A stretch of 6,033 nucleotides of DNA, taken from NCBI GenBank assembly GCA_005774595.1, contig VAUM01000105.1, forward strand, positions 1 through 6,033, written 5' to 3'. Position numbers and translations under genes: made by a program. The notes under the pieces are model-generated. The model was not told the DNA's origin. It worked only from the letters and a program-made list of their open reading frames with translations, and ran no database searches. Below, piece after piece: positions 1 to 5,716 of the stretch. Position 1 is the first letter of the stretch, and every line of letters starts with the position of its first letter. The stretch comes from Actinomycetota bacterium (GTDB lineage Bacteria; Actinomycetota; Coriobacteriia; Anaerosomatales; D1FN1-002).

Positions 1-793
1 CTGTCATCTCGTTGCCGCGCTCTCCGCAGCCGATGTAGACGATGACGTCGACGTCGGCCCACTTGGCGAGCGACTGCTGCGTGACCGTCTTTCCGGTCCC
101 GAACCCGCCCGGGATGATGGCGTTGCCGCCGAGCGCGATCGGGAAGAACGTGTCGAGGATCCGCATGCCGGTCGTGAAGGGCGTGGTCGGGTCGAGCTTG
201 CGCTTGTAGGGCCTGCCTTGGCGGACCGGCCACCACTGCGACATCTTCACCTCGCCGCCGCCGTCCAGGGTCAGCAGCGTCGTGTCGACGTTGTAGTCCC
301 CCTCGGCGACGACCTTGACGACCGTGCCGGACAACCCCGGCGGCACCATGATGCGGTGCTCGATCGTCTCGCTCTCCTGCGTGGTCGCCACGATGTCGCC
401 CGGGCCGACCTGCGCGCCCGCCTCGACCTTCGGCACCACGTGCCAGAGGCGCTCGCGGTCGAGCGCCGAGGCGACGGTACCGCGCTCGATGTAGTCGCCC
501 GACTGCTGGGCGACGACCGGCAGCGGCCGCTGCACGCCGTCGTAGATCGACGAGAGCAGCCCCGGCCCGAGCTCGACCATAAGGGGGTTCTCGGTCGACT
601 CGACGGCGTCGCCGACCATCAGGCCGGATGTGTCCTCGTAGACCTGGATGGTCGCGAGGTCGCCTTCGAGCCGGATGACCTCACCCATGAGGCCCTGTGC
701 GCCCACGCGGACGACGTCGTACATCTTGGAGCCGGTCATGCCCTCTGCGGTGACGACCGGTCCCGTGATCCTGGAGATGGTTCCTGCGATCAT
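1..793 (-). CDS. atpA: V/A-type ATPase catalytic subunit A (partial, N-terminal 264 residues)
   Basis: Catalytic subunit of the cytoplasmic A3B3 head, which hydrolyses or makes ATP at the A/B interfaces. The protein begins MIAGTISRITGPVV, the N-terminal beta-barrel of the family (residues 1-70). Residues about 110-195 form the insertion ('bulge') that separates V/A-type A subunits from F-type beta subunits. The nucleotide-binding domain follows, with the Walker A P-loop GGFGTGKT at 229-236 (catalytic K235) and the GERGNEM motif at 257-263, whose E258 is the expected catalytic glutamate. The ATG at 793 overlaps the atpF stop by one base (TGATG), with a GAGG-type ribosome site inside the end of atpF. 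The window edge cuts the gene after codon 264; the family is usually near 580 residues, so over half is missing. The P-loop reads P-G-G-F-G-T rather than the more familiar P-G-P-F-G-S, still a complete Walker A. Also called ntpA. Confidence 0.97.
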   Translation of the reverse strand, partial: MIAGTISRITGPVVTAEGMTGSKMYDVVRVGAQGLMGEVIRLEGDLATIQVYEDTSGLMVGDAVESTENPLMVELGPGLLSSIYDGVQRPLPVVAQQSGDYIERGTVASALDRERLWHVVPKVEAGAQVGPGDIVATTQESETIEHRIMVPPGLSGTVVKVVAEGDYNVDTTLLTLDGGGEVKMSQWWPVRQGRPYKRKLDPTTPFTTGMRILDTFFPIALGGNAIIPGGFGTGKTVTQQSLAKWADVDVIVYIGCGERGNEMT

Positions 794-1125
794 CAGCCCC
801 GCCTCAGTGTGATGTCGAACCCGATGGCTCGTCGGATGAGTCTGGACAGGTACGCCCGGTGGTCCTCGCCGGTCTCAAGGGTCTCCTTGATCGGCAGCGA
901 GACGACGATTGGACGGTAGATGGAGTCGATCTTCTTCTGGGTGCGCTCGTCGATGACCGCCATCATCTTCTCGTTGACGGCGATGATGCCCGAGGCCTCG
1001 TCGTCGATGAGCGCGTTGAGCTTGTGACGCGCATCGTCGTCACCCTCGGCGACCTGGACGTCCACGCCGGCGAGCCTGAAGCCGTCGGCGTTGTCGGAGT
1101 CGGTGAGCACGACGAGCTTATACAA
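793..1125 (-). CDS. atpF: V/A-type ATPase subunit F (central stalk), TTG start
   Basis: Small central-axle subunit that sits on subunit D and rotates with it; in related enzymes it tunes ATPase activity. At 110 residues it is close to the usual family length of about 100. The N-terminal half is a Rossmann-like fold opening MYKLVVLTDSDNADGFRLAG. The signature strand and helix VNEKMMAVID (50-59) and the segment RPIVVSLPIKE (71-81) follow the family pattern. The start is TTG at 1125: there is no in-frame ATG upstream, an in-frame TGA lies only six codons upstream, and the purine-rich GAGGAAGGAA stands 7 nt in front of it. The first 8 nt overlap the end of atpC, and the stop overlaps the atpA start by one base. 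The ribosome site lies in the loop of a hairpin (see 1126-1146), so translation is probably coupled to atpC. Also called ntpF/ntpG in other schemes. Confidence 0.93.
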   Translation of the reverse strand: MYKLVVLTDSDNADGFRLAGVDVQVAEGDDDARHKLNALIDDEASGIIAVNEKMMAVIDERTQKKIDSIYRPIVVSLPIKETLETGEDHRAYLSRLIRRAIGFDITLRRG

Positions 1126-2209
1126 GGATGAGTTCCTTCCTCATCCGGCTCTCCGGCATCCCGATCGCCTTGCCCTTCACGACGATGCGGAGGTTCGTGA
1201 CCTCGTTGAGCTTCGCCCACAGGTACGAGACCACGACGCCTACGCCGAGCGGGTCGCCGATCCCGCTCGCGACCGCGCGCCTCGTGAGCAGCGTCTCGAG
1301 TGAACGTTCGAAGACGGCCAGCGAGTTCTCCTCGAGGTAGGCGATCGCCGAATCCTCCAGGGTCTTGCCGTACGGCGTGCCCTTGACGCGGTCGAGCAGC
1401 TCGTCGACGTCAGACGTCTTCGCCAGCTGCTCGAACAGGTCGCGGTGGATGGACCAGCCGCCCTCGAGGAAGAACGTCATCGGGTCAACACCCTCGAGAT
1501 CGGCCTTGACGAGCCGGAGCACCGTGATGAGGTTGACGGTGTCGACCTGCATGCCGAGGATGCGCCGCGCCAGCGCGGCGTTCTCTCCCCGCTTCCGGAG
1601 CCGCTCCGAGGCCCATCGCGCGTAGTGGCCGTCGAGCTCGAGCTCGAGCTCCGGCAGGTCACCGCTCCTCGCGAACGCGATGTAGCCCGCGCGCAGCGCC
1701 GGAGCGTACTCGAGCCCCCAGGTCGCGGCGGTGTCGGCGACCGCACGGATGTCCTCGACCGCCGCGAGCGCATCCAGCTCGACTGCGTTCAGCGCTCCCA
1801 CCGGGAGCAGGCCGTCGTGGATCTCGCCGACGGTCAAGTGGACGTGCTTGCCGCGGACGATCGACTTGAGGTTGAACAGGTCCCAGCGGCCGAGCAGCGT
1901 CGTGACGAGGAAGAACGCGTCCTCGTTCAGCAGCCTGAGCACCTTGCGGTACGTGCGCACGAGGTTGAGCTTGAGCGCCTCGTCGACCTGCGCGGCCGTA
2001 CGGCCATGGATGAGCGTCTGCTCCAGGTCGGGGTTGTACTCGGTCTGCACGAGCTCGTGGATGACGCCCGACAGGTCGGCCGCTCCCATGAGGCGCTCCA
2101 AGTACGCGGCATCGAACAGCCGCGACTTCATCCCGCGCACGCGAGCGTTGCAGTACCCGTAGTCCTTGCCCGCCGGCCGACGGCTCTCCGCTGTCGAGAC
2201 GGGCGTCAT
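1118..2209 (-). CDS. atpC: V/A-type ATPase subunit C (rotor socket, d-like)
   Basis: Funnel-shaped subunit on top of the membrane c-ring; it receives the D/F axle and so links ring rotation to the head. It has 363 residues, near the usual 320-360. The family start motif DYGYCNARVRGMKSRLF is at 16-32. Three internal repeats of the fold show at DLFNLKSIVRGK (110-121), VDTVNLITVLRLVK (222-235) and NEVTNLRIVVKGKAIG (335-350), and the C-terminus RKELILV is typical. No membrane segment is apparent. The ATG at 2209 overlaps the atpE stop as ATGA (4 nt), and a weak site, CGGGGAT, lies about 9 nt upstream. The first 15 residues before the conserved motif are low in similarity, so a later start cannot be wholly excluded. 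The last 8 nt overlap atpF. A run of three GAGCTC hexamers at 1634-1651 encodes alternating Leu and Glu (residues 187-191). Not to be confused with F-type atpC (epsilon). Confidence 0.95.
   Translation of the reverse strand: MTPVSTAESRRPAGKDYGYCNARVRGMKSRLFDAAYLERLMGAADLSGVIHELVQTEYNPDLEQTLIHGRTAAQVDEALKLNLVRTYRKVLRLLNEDAFFLVTTLLGRWDLFNLKSIVRGKHVHLTVGEIHDGLLPVGALNAVELDALAAVEDIRAVADTAATWGLEYAPALRAGYIAFARSGDLPELELELDGHYARWASERLRKRGENAALARRILGMQVDTVNLITVLRLVKADLEGVDPMTFFLEGGWSIHRDLFEQLAKTSDVDELLDRVKGTPYGKTLEDSAIAYLEENSLAVFERSLETLLTRRAVASGIGDPLGVGVVVSYLWAKLNEVTNLRIVVKGKAIGMPESRMRKELILV
1126..1146 (-). promoter_or_regulatory. Hairpin presenting the atpF ribosome binding site
   Basis: In the minus-strand RNA, GGAUGAG and CUCAUCC form a perfect 7-bp stem around a 7-nt loop, GAAGGAA, which carries the Shine-Dalgarno core of atpF. 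The TTG start codon (1125-1123) follows the stem directly. The whole element lies inside the last codons of atpC (residues R-M-R-K-E-L-I-L). A ribosome finishing atpC would melt it, so it could couple the two genes. The stem is seen directly; the function is inferred. Confidence 0.45.
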
Positions 2210-2784
2210 GACAGCAGGATCCCCGCGATCCCGGCCTGAGCGCGCACGCGCGCCTTGTCCAACCGGTCCTCGAGCGTGTTACGGCGTGCGATGCGGCCGC
2301 CGTCGGTGAGCACGACCAGTCCGCCGGCGGAGTTGAGCTCGCTCCTGACCGGCGCGCTGACACCCATCTCCGACAGGACCGAGGCCGCGATCTTCTCGTC
2401 GGCGGGGTCCACGAGCACCTCCGCATCCGCGGCGACGCCCTCGAGGGCCTCGGCCGCGAGCGCCCTGAAGAGCGCCTCGTAGCCGGCGGTGCCGCGAAGG
2501 GTACCCAGTTGCCCGAGCGCGGCGGCGAAGACCGCCTGGACGGCATCCTCCTTGACGGAGGCGACTTCCTTCTTGCCTTCGAGCCGCACCGTGTTCATCT
2601 GCTGCGCGGTCGCCGACCTGACGCTGCGCTCCGCCAGCTCGATCCGCTTGGCGCGGATCGCGTCGGCCTCGCGAGCCGCCTCCTTCGCTATGGAGTCGGC
2701 CTGATCACGCGCGGCCTCCACGATGTCGGCGCACTCCGCCTCGCCCTGTTCCTCCAACGCCTTGAAGATGTCATCAAGTGCCAT
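2206..2784 (-). CDS. atpE: V/A-type ATPase subunit E (peripheral stalk)
   Basis: Peripheral stalk subunit that pairs with the H/G subunit as a long coiled coil and holds the A3B3 head against rotation. It has 192 residues, the normal size. Residues 5-75 are Ala-, Glu- and Arg-rich with heptad-like spacing, the coiled-coil arm. Residues about 80-192 form the globular head-binding domain, with the family segment AGGLVVLTDGGRIARRNTLE at 153-172 followed by DRLDKAR. The ATG at 2784 has a strong GGAGGAA ribosome site (plus-strand 2791-2797) 6-8 nt upstream, which fixes the start. A 54-nt gap with a strong hairpin separates it from atpK; the stop overlaps the atpC start (ATGA). The alternative reading, a generic coiled-coil stator of an F-type enzyme, is ruled out by the C-terminal motif and the neighbours. 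Not F-type atpE (subunit c). Confidence 0.93.
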   Translation of the reverse strand: MALDDIFKALEEQGEAECADIVEAARDQADSIAKEAAREADAIRAKRIELAERSVRSATAQQMNTVRLEGKKEVASVKEDAVQAVFAAALGQLGTLRGTAGYEALFRALAAEALEGVAADAEVLVDPADEKIAASVLSEMGVSAPVRSELNSAGGLVVLTDGGRIARRNTLEDRLDKARVRAQAGIAGILLS

Positions 2785-2801
2785 GTCCGGTTCCTCCGTC
2801 G

Positions 2802-2827
2802 CGGCTTCGCCCCGTGGGGCAAAGCCG
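2802..2827 (-). promoter_or_regulatory. Strong intercistronic hairpin between atpK and atpE
   Basis: The two arms, CGGCUUUGCCCC and GGGGCGAAGCCG in the minus-strand RNA, pair along 11-12 positions with a single G-U wobble; opening the innermost pair gives a four-base loop, CACG. It starts 11 nt after the atpK stop and ends a few bases before the atpE ribosome site. No U-run follows, so it is not a canonical intrinsic terminator. Likely roles are protecting the 3' end of the proteolipid message or lowering read-through and initiation at atpE. Structure is seen; role is inferred. Confidence 0.6.
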
Positions 2828-2838
2828 TCAAGCGTCTG

Positions 2839-3180
2839 CTATCCGCTGATCATGATCGCCGACACGAAACCGAGCAGGACGATGACCTCCGGGAGTGCCT
2901 GCAGGGTGATGATCCAGATCGACACCTCAGGGCGCTCCGCGAGCGTGCCGGCGCCTGCCGAGCCGATCTTGGCCTGGGCATAGCCGGCGCCGATCGCCGA
3001 CAGACCCATCGCGAGGCCGGCCGCAAGGGCCTTGCCCACGGTCGCCTGCCACGCGACGTCGCCCCCGGCTGCCGCTCCCTCGGCGGCGGCCTCCTCCGCG
3101 ATGGCCATGGCGGGCACGAGGAACGCCATGAGAGTCGCGCTGCCGAACAGGACGGTCTTGAGCCTCTTGCTGAACATCAT
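2839..3180 (-). CDS. atpK: V/A-type ATPase proteolipid subunit K (c-ring), single hairpin with signal peptide
   Basis: Membrane rotor subunit; many copies form the ring that carries ions (H+ or Na+) past subunit I. It has 113 residues. An N-terminal signal peptide (K5, R6, K8, then a hydrophobic run to about 26) has plausible cleavage after AMA (26) or AIA (28). An acidic, Ala-rich linker follows, then two transmembrane helices, about 46-68 and 87-111, joined by the polar loop KIGSAGAGTLAERPE (71-85). Helix 2 carries the ion-binding glutamate E98 in LPEVIVLLGF; Q69 in helix 1 lies 29 residues before it, as in related rings. The residues after E98 are Val and Ile, without the Thr or Gln seen in many relatives, so ion choice is open. 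The ATG at 3180 overlaps the atpI stop (ATGA); a second ATG at 3177 is also possible. The site GGAGGTGA (plus-strand 3190-3197) is the best in the operon, fitting the high copy number. Thermus calls this subunit L. Confidence 0.96.
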   Translation of the reverse strand: MMFSKRLKTVLFGSATLMAFLVPAMAIAEEAAAEGAAAGGDVAWQATVGKALAAGLAMGLSAIGAGYAQAKIGSAGAGTLAERPEVSIWIITLQALPEVIVLLGFVSAIMISG

Positions 3181-5162
3181 GCGCTTCCTTCACCTCCGGT
3201 CTTCTGGAACGGGCTGTACTTCTGCTTGCCGGTCTCATAGAACTTCCCGAAGAACTCGAGGAAGTTGAGACGGACCGCATGGATGGAGGGGCTGAACGCC
3301 GCGATGATGAAGTTCAGCCCGTGCAGGAACAGCGCGATGATCGCGCCGAGGAAGAAGTTGCCGGTCTTCTCGATGATGCCGTTGACCGCGTCGGCGAAGA
3401 TCGCGCCCGCGAGCCCGACGGCCATGATCCTGATGTAGCTCGCCACGTTCGAGAACTGCAGGATCGACTCGACGCCTCCGAGGATCTTGCCTCCCTTGAT
3501 GGCGAAGAAGAAGCCGGCGAGCATGAGCAGGGCGGCGACGCCCTGCACCGCGAACCCGAGCGTCTCGCCGAGCACCTCGCCGGCCATCGGAAGGCTCGCG
3601 AAGATGATGAGCGGCAGCCCAAGGAGCACCCCGAGCATGCCGCCCTTCTCGTAGACGTGACTCATGTGCTTGGTGCGGATGCCGTTCACGATCCCCAGGA
3701 TCAGCCCGAACATGACCTGCACGAAGCCCACGGCTATCGCGATGTACATGAAGTTGGTGACGAGCGCGACGCGGTGGAAGGTGGGGATCAGTCCGAACCA
3801 CTTGGTGGGCTCGCCCGCGATCCAGCCCATCTTGGCCGGCACGTTGCCGAAGAGCTCACCGTAGATGATGCCGAACGCCACGACGGCGGTGGCCGCCGGC
3901 CCGAGGATGGCCGTCGCGAGCTGCATCGCCGGCTTCTCGTGGTACTTGATGCGCAGCCAGATGATGATCCCGAGCATCACGAGTCCGTAGCCGACGTCGC
4001 CCACGATCATCCCGAAGAACAGCGGGTAGAACAGGAAGAGGAACCAGGTCGGATCCACCGTCCCGTACTTCGGCATGCCGTACTGGGCGAGCAGGAACTC
4101 GAACGGCTTGACGACCTCCGGGTTCTTCAGGGCGACCGGGGTGTCGGAGTACTCGTGCTCGTCGATCTCCTGCTGCTCGATGATGATCTCGCCGCCCCAG
4201 CGCGACGCAAGGTCCTTGCGGAGTTGCGCGACGTCGCCGGCGGGCACCCAGCCGTTGATCACGAACGCGTATTCCGTGCGCCCGAACTGCGGGATCGCGG
4301 CGATCTCGTCGGTCTTGTCGATGAGCACATCCCGGATCACCGAGAGGCGCAGGTACCACTTGCCCGACATCTCGTCGAGGTCCTTCGTGATGCCCGACAG
4401 CTCCGTCGGCAGGTTCTTGCGGCGCTCCCGGATCGCGTCGTACGCCGCGTCGAACGGCATGTCCTCGAACTCGGAGGGCAGCCGGATCTGGTTGACGTTC
4501 TCCATCGCCAGGAACTTGTGGACCGCCTCACCGTGGGCCTTCGGGAAGACCACGATCGCCGCCGTGGTGTCCTCGTCGACGTCGGTCGAGACGATCTCGC
4601 ACTGGTTCTTGGTGAGCTTGCCGAGCTCCTCCTTGAGGCTCTCGAGCGCGCCCTTGTACCTGCGCTCGACGAGCAGCGCGACCGAATCGAACGCCCCGGT
4701 CGACACGATCTGCTTCGCGAGCGGCTGGATCTTCTGAAGGATCGGCTCGTACCGGGCGAGCAGCGCCAGTTCGGACTCGATGGAGGTGTGTGCGGTCGCG
4801 AGGCCGGAGGTGCGCTCCTCGACCTCCTCGATGACGAGGGCGACCTCTTCCTCCATCTGCGCGCCGTCCAAGTGCCACATGCGGTCGTACTCGCGCTTGC
4901 GCGCGGCGGAGTCGAGGCCGCCGGTCGGCGCGTTGAGCGCCTTGAGGATCGCGCGGACGCGGATGAGCATCTCCTCCATCCGCTCGCGGTCCTTCTCCTG
5001 GCGCGCGTAGACCTCCATCTGGTCGAGCGGCAGCTCCCCGGTCTGGATCTTCCGGGAGAGGTCCTCGATGTGGAGGCGGCCACCCTCGTGGAGCATGCTC
5101 AGGACATCGAAGAAGAGGTTCTTCGGCCCGATGATCTCCACCTTGGCCATCGGAACGAGCAT
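3177..5162 (-). CDS. atpI: V/A-type ATPase membrane stator subunit I (a-like)
   Basis: Large stator subunit: its membrane half forms the two ion half-channels against the proteolipid ring, and its soluble half anchors the peripheral stalks. It has 661 residues, normal for the family (about 620-680). Residues 1-350 are cytoplasmic with long coiled-coil stretches (about 47-75, 100-185 and 245-265). The membrane part starts near 372, with helices at about 372-388, 390-405, 414-436, 467-494, 508-525, 535-555, 572-592 and 602-623. The motif YPLFFGMIVGDVGYGL is at 379-394. SNVASYIRIMAVGLAGA at 571-587 holds the conserved channel arginine R578. The C-terminal block HGLNFII (614-620), SIHAVRLNFLEFFGKFY (626-642) with R631, and KYSPF is diagnostic. 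The ATG at 5162 is preceded two codons earlier by an in-frame TAG and by AAGGGGGTG 6-7 nt upstream, so the start is firm. It lies 43 nt after atpH and overlaps atpK by 4 nt. Also ntpI; unrelated to F-type atpI. Confidence 0.97.
   Translation of the reverse strand: MLVPMAKVEIIGPKNLFFDVLSMLHEGGRLHIEDLSRKIQTGELPLDQMEVYARQEKDRERMEEMLIRVRAILKALNAPTGGLDSAARKREYDRMWHLDGAQMEEEVALVIEEVEERTSGLATAHTSIESELALLARYEPILQKIQPLAKQIVSTGAFDSVALLVERRYKGALESLKEELGKLTKNQCEIVSTDVDEDTTAAIVVFPKAHGEAVHKFLAMENVNQIRLPSEFEDMPFDAAYDAIRERRKNLPTELSGITKDLDEMSGKWYLRLSVIRDVLIDKTDEIAAIPQFGRTEYAFVINGWVPAGDVAQLRKDLASRWGGEIIIEQQEIDEHEYSDTPVALKNPEVVKPFEFLLAQYGMPKYGTVDPTWFLFLFYPLFFGMIVGDVGYGLVMLGIIIWLRIKYHEKPAMQLATAILGPAATAVVAFGIIYGELFGNVPAKMGWIAGEPTKWFGLIPTFHRVALVTNFMYIAIAVGFVQVMFGLILGIVNGIRTKHMSHVYEKGGMLGVLLGLPLIIFASLPMAGEVLGETLGFAVQGVAALLMLAGFFFAIKGGKILGGVESILQFSNVASYIRIMAVGLAGAIFADAVNGIIEKTGNFFLGAIIALFLHGLNFIIAAFSPSIHAVRLNFLEFFGKFYETGKQKYSPFQKTGGEGSA
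3190..3197 (-). promoter_or_regulatory. Near-perfect ribosome binding site of atpK
   Basis: GGAGGTGA matches the 16S rRNA anti-Shine-Dalgarno sequence over eight bases, and a second purine block, AAGGAAG, follows it before the ATG. It lies within the last codons of atpI (residues G-G-E-G). It is the strongest such site in the window, in front of the subunit needed in most copies. Confidence 0.7.
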
Positions 5163-5205
5163 CGGCTACACCCCCTTGCGCAGACCGGGACTCACCGGCC
5201 GACCC

Positions 5206-5577
5206 CTACCGCTTCCCCGCGACGACGTCGACGAGGTATTCGACGGCTTCCTTCTGGCGCGACGCGACGGACTCGCGGAGCGCGCGCACTTCCTCCTCGG
5301 ACGCGGTACGGATGGATACGGCCTCGGCCTCGGCGGCATCGCGCGCCTTCGCCTCGCTCTTGGCCGCGAGCCCCTCCGCCTCGTCCTCCGCCTTCACGAT
5401 CGTCTCGGCGGCCTGCCGCCGCGCGGTGGCGACGATCTCCTCCGCCTCGCGCTTGGCGGCGAGCACGCGGCCCGCGATCTCCATCTCCTTCTCTCGGATG
5501 AGATGAAGCGGCGAGTTGGCGTCCTTGGACACCGTCTCCTGGTGGAACTTCACCTCGGCGAGTTCCTGATCGTCCAC
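5206..5577 (-). CDS. atpH: V/A-type ATPase subunit H/G (peripheral stalk coiled coil), GTG start
   Basis: Peripheral stalk partner of subunit E (called G in Thermus, H in archaeal schemes). It has 123 residues. From about 23 onward it is almost entirely helical and rich in Ala, Glu, Arg and Lys (SPLHLIREKEMEIAGRVL, then repeated A-x-x-x-A spacing to about 105), as expected for a right-handed coiled-coil stalk. The end, EAVEYLVDVVAGK, resembles the usual short hydrophobic tail. No catalytic motif or membrane segment is seen. GTG at 5577 is chosen because AAAGGGGG stands 7 nt upstream; the frame stays open further upstream into alr, but that part has no ribosome site and reads as Arg/Ser-rich antisense-like filler. 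An internal ATG at 5484 has its purine tract touching the codon, so it is less likely. Sequence alone fits several coiled-coil families; the position just before atpI makes the call. It opens the operon after a 139-nt gap. Confidence 0.85.
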   Translation of the reverse strand: MDDQELAEVKFHQETVSKDANSPLHLIREKEMEIAGRVLAAKREAEEIVATARRQAAETIVKAEDEAEGLAAKSEAKARDAAEAEAVSIRTASEEEVRALRESVASRQKEAVEYLVDVVAGKR

Positions 5578-5584
5578 CCGACGA

Positions 5585-5592
5585 CCCCCTTT
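5585..5592 (-). promoter_or_regulatory. Ribosome binding site that fixes the atpH GTG start
   Basis: AAAGGGGG lies 7 nt before the GTG at 5577. Almost the same block (AAGGGGGTG, plus-strand 5169-5177) precedes atpI at a similar distance, which supports the use of this non-ATG start. No comparable site serves the other possible starts in this frame. Confidence 0.55.
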
Positions 5593-5607
5593 GCACGACA
5601 CGGCACC

Positions 5608-5626
5608 GGCGACCGCTCGGGCCGCC
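5608..5626 (-). promoter_or_regulatory. Hairpin upstream of atpH
   Basis: GGCGGCC and GGUCGCC in the minus-strand RNA form a 7-bp stem (one G-U wobble) around the loop CGAGC. It lies about 16 nt before the atpH ribosome site. No U-run follows, so termination is unlikely; it may be a leader structure, or chance in GC-rich DNA. Confidence 0.3.
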
Positions 5627-5634
5627 AGCGCCCC

Positions 5635-5648
5635 CAACACCGGCGTTG
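5635..5648. promoter_or_regulatory. Operator-like dyad CAACRCCGGYGTTG
   Basis: The 14-bp sequence CAACACCGGCGTTG is palindromic except for one base pair in each half. Its place in the only sizeable intergenic gap, upstream of the first ATPase gene, would suit a regulator site. No known regulator is recognised from it. Confidence 0.25.
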
Positions 5649-5716
5649 TTCCCCTTCCGGCCCCCGATTCCTGCAAGAACCTGCGCGAAGTTCGCACGCG
5701 GGGTGACCCGTTCGGA

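Larger units (their letters stand above)
5578..5716 (-). other. alr-atpH intergenic region: possible control region of the ATPase operon
   Basis: This is the largest non-coding gap in the window (139 nt) and the natural place for an operon promoter. From 5' to 3' on the minus strand it holds: a weak hairpin at 5683-5699 (about 5 bp, followed by UUCUU, a poor terminator candidate for alr); a 14-nt dyad at 5635-5648; a 7-bp hairpin at 5608-5626; the atpH ribosome site. CACCGGCG (plus strand) occurs twice, at 5604-5611 and 5638-5645. No convincing -35/-10 pair is visible, so a promoter here is inferred from spacing only; co-transcription with alr is also possible. Confidence 0.4.

Noticed and set aside
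218..919. Plus-strand open frame opposite atpA and atpF
   Set aside because: Antisense shadow of atpA, whose protein matches its family over the whole stretch; composition is the Arg/Asp/His-rich type seen in other shadows.
1445..2239. Plus-strand open frame opposite atpC
   Set aside because: Antisense shadow: low-complexity Arg/Glu/Leu/Val composition, while the opposite strand encodes a clear subunit C.
1659..2546. Minus-strand open frame overlapping atpC and atpE in another frame
   Set aside because: Arg/Ser/Pro-rich out-of-frame reading across two genes with recognised products.
2802..2827. Intrinsic terminator ending the operon after atpK
   Set aside because: The stem is strong but no U-run follows, and atpE with its own ribosome site begins 17 nt after the stem; the operon clearly continues.
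3279..5501. A 740-codon open frame on the plus strand opposite atpI and atpH
   Set aside because: It is very rich in Asp, Arg, His, Glu and Leu, has no domain or ribosome site, and lies exactly antisense to well-recognised genes; GC-rich third positions keep such frames open.
5683..5699. Rho-independent terminator for alr
   Set aside because: The stem is only about 5 bp with a wobble, and the following UUCUU is too short; kept only as a note in the intergenic entry.
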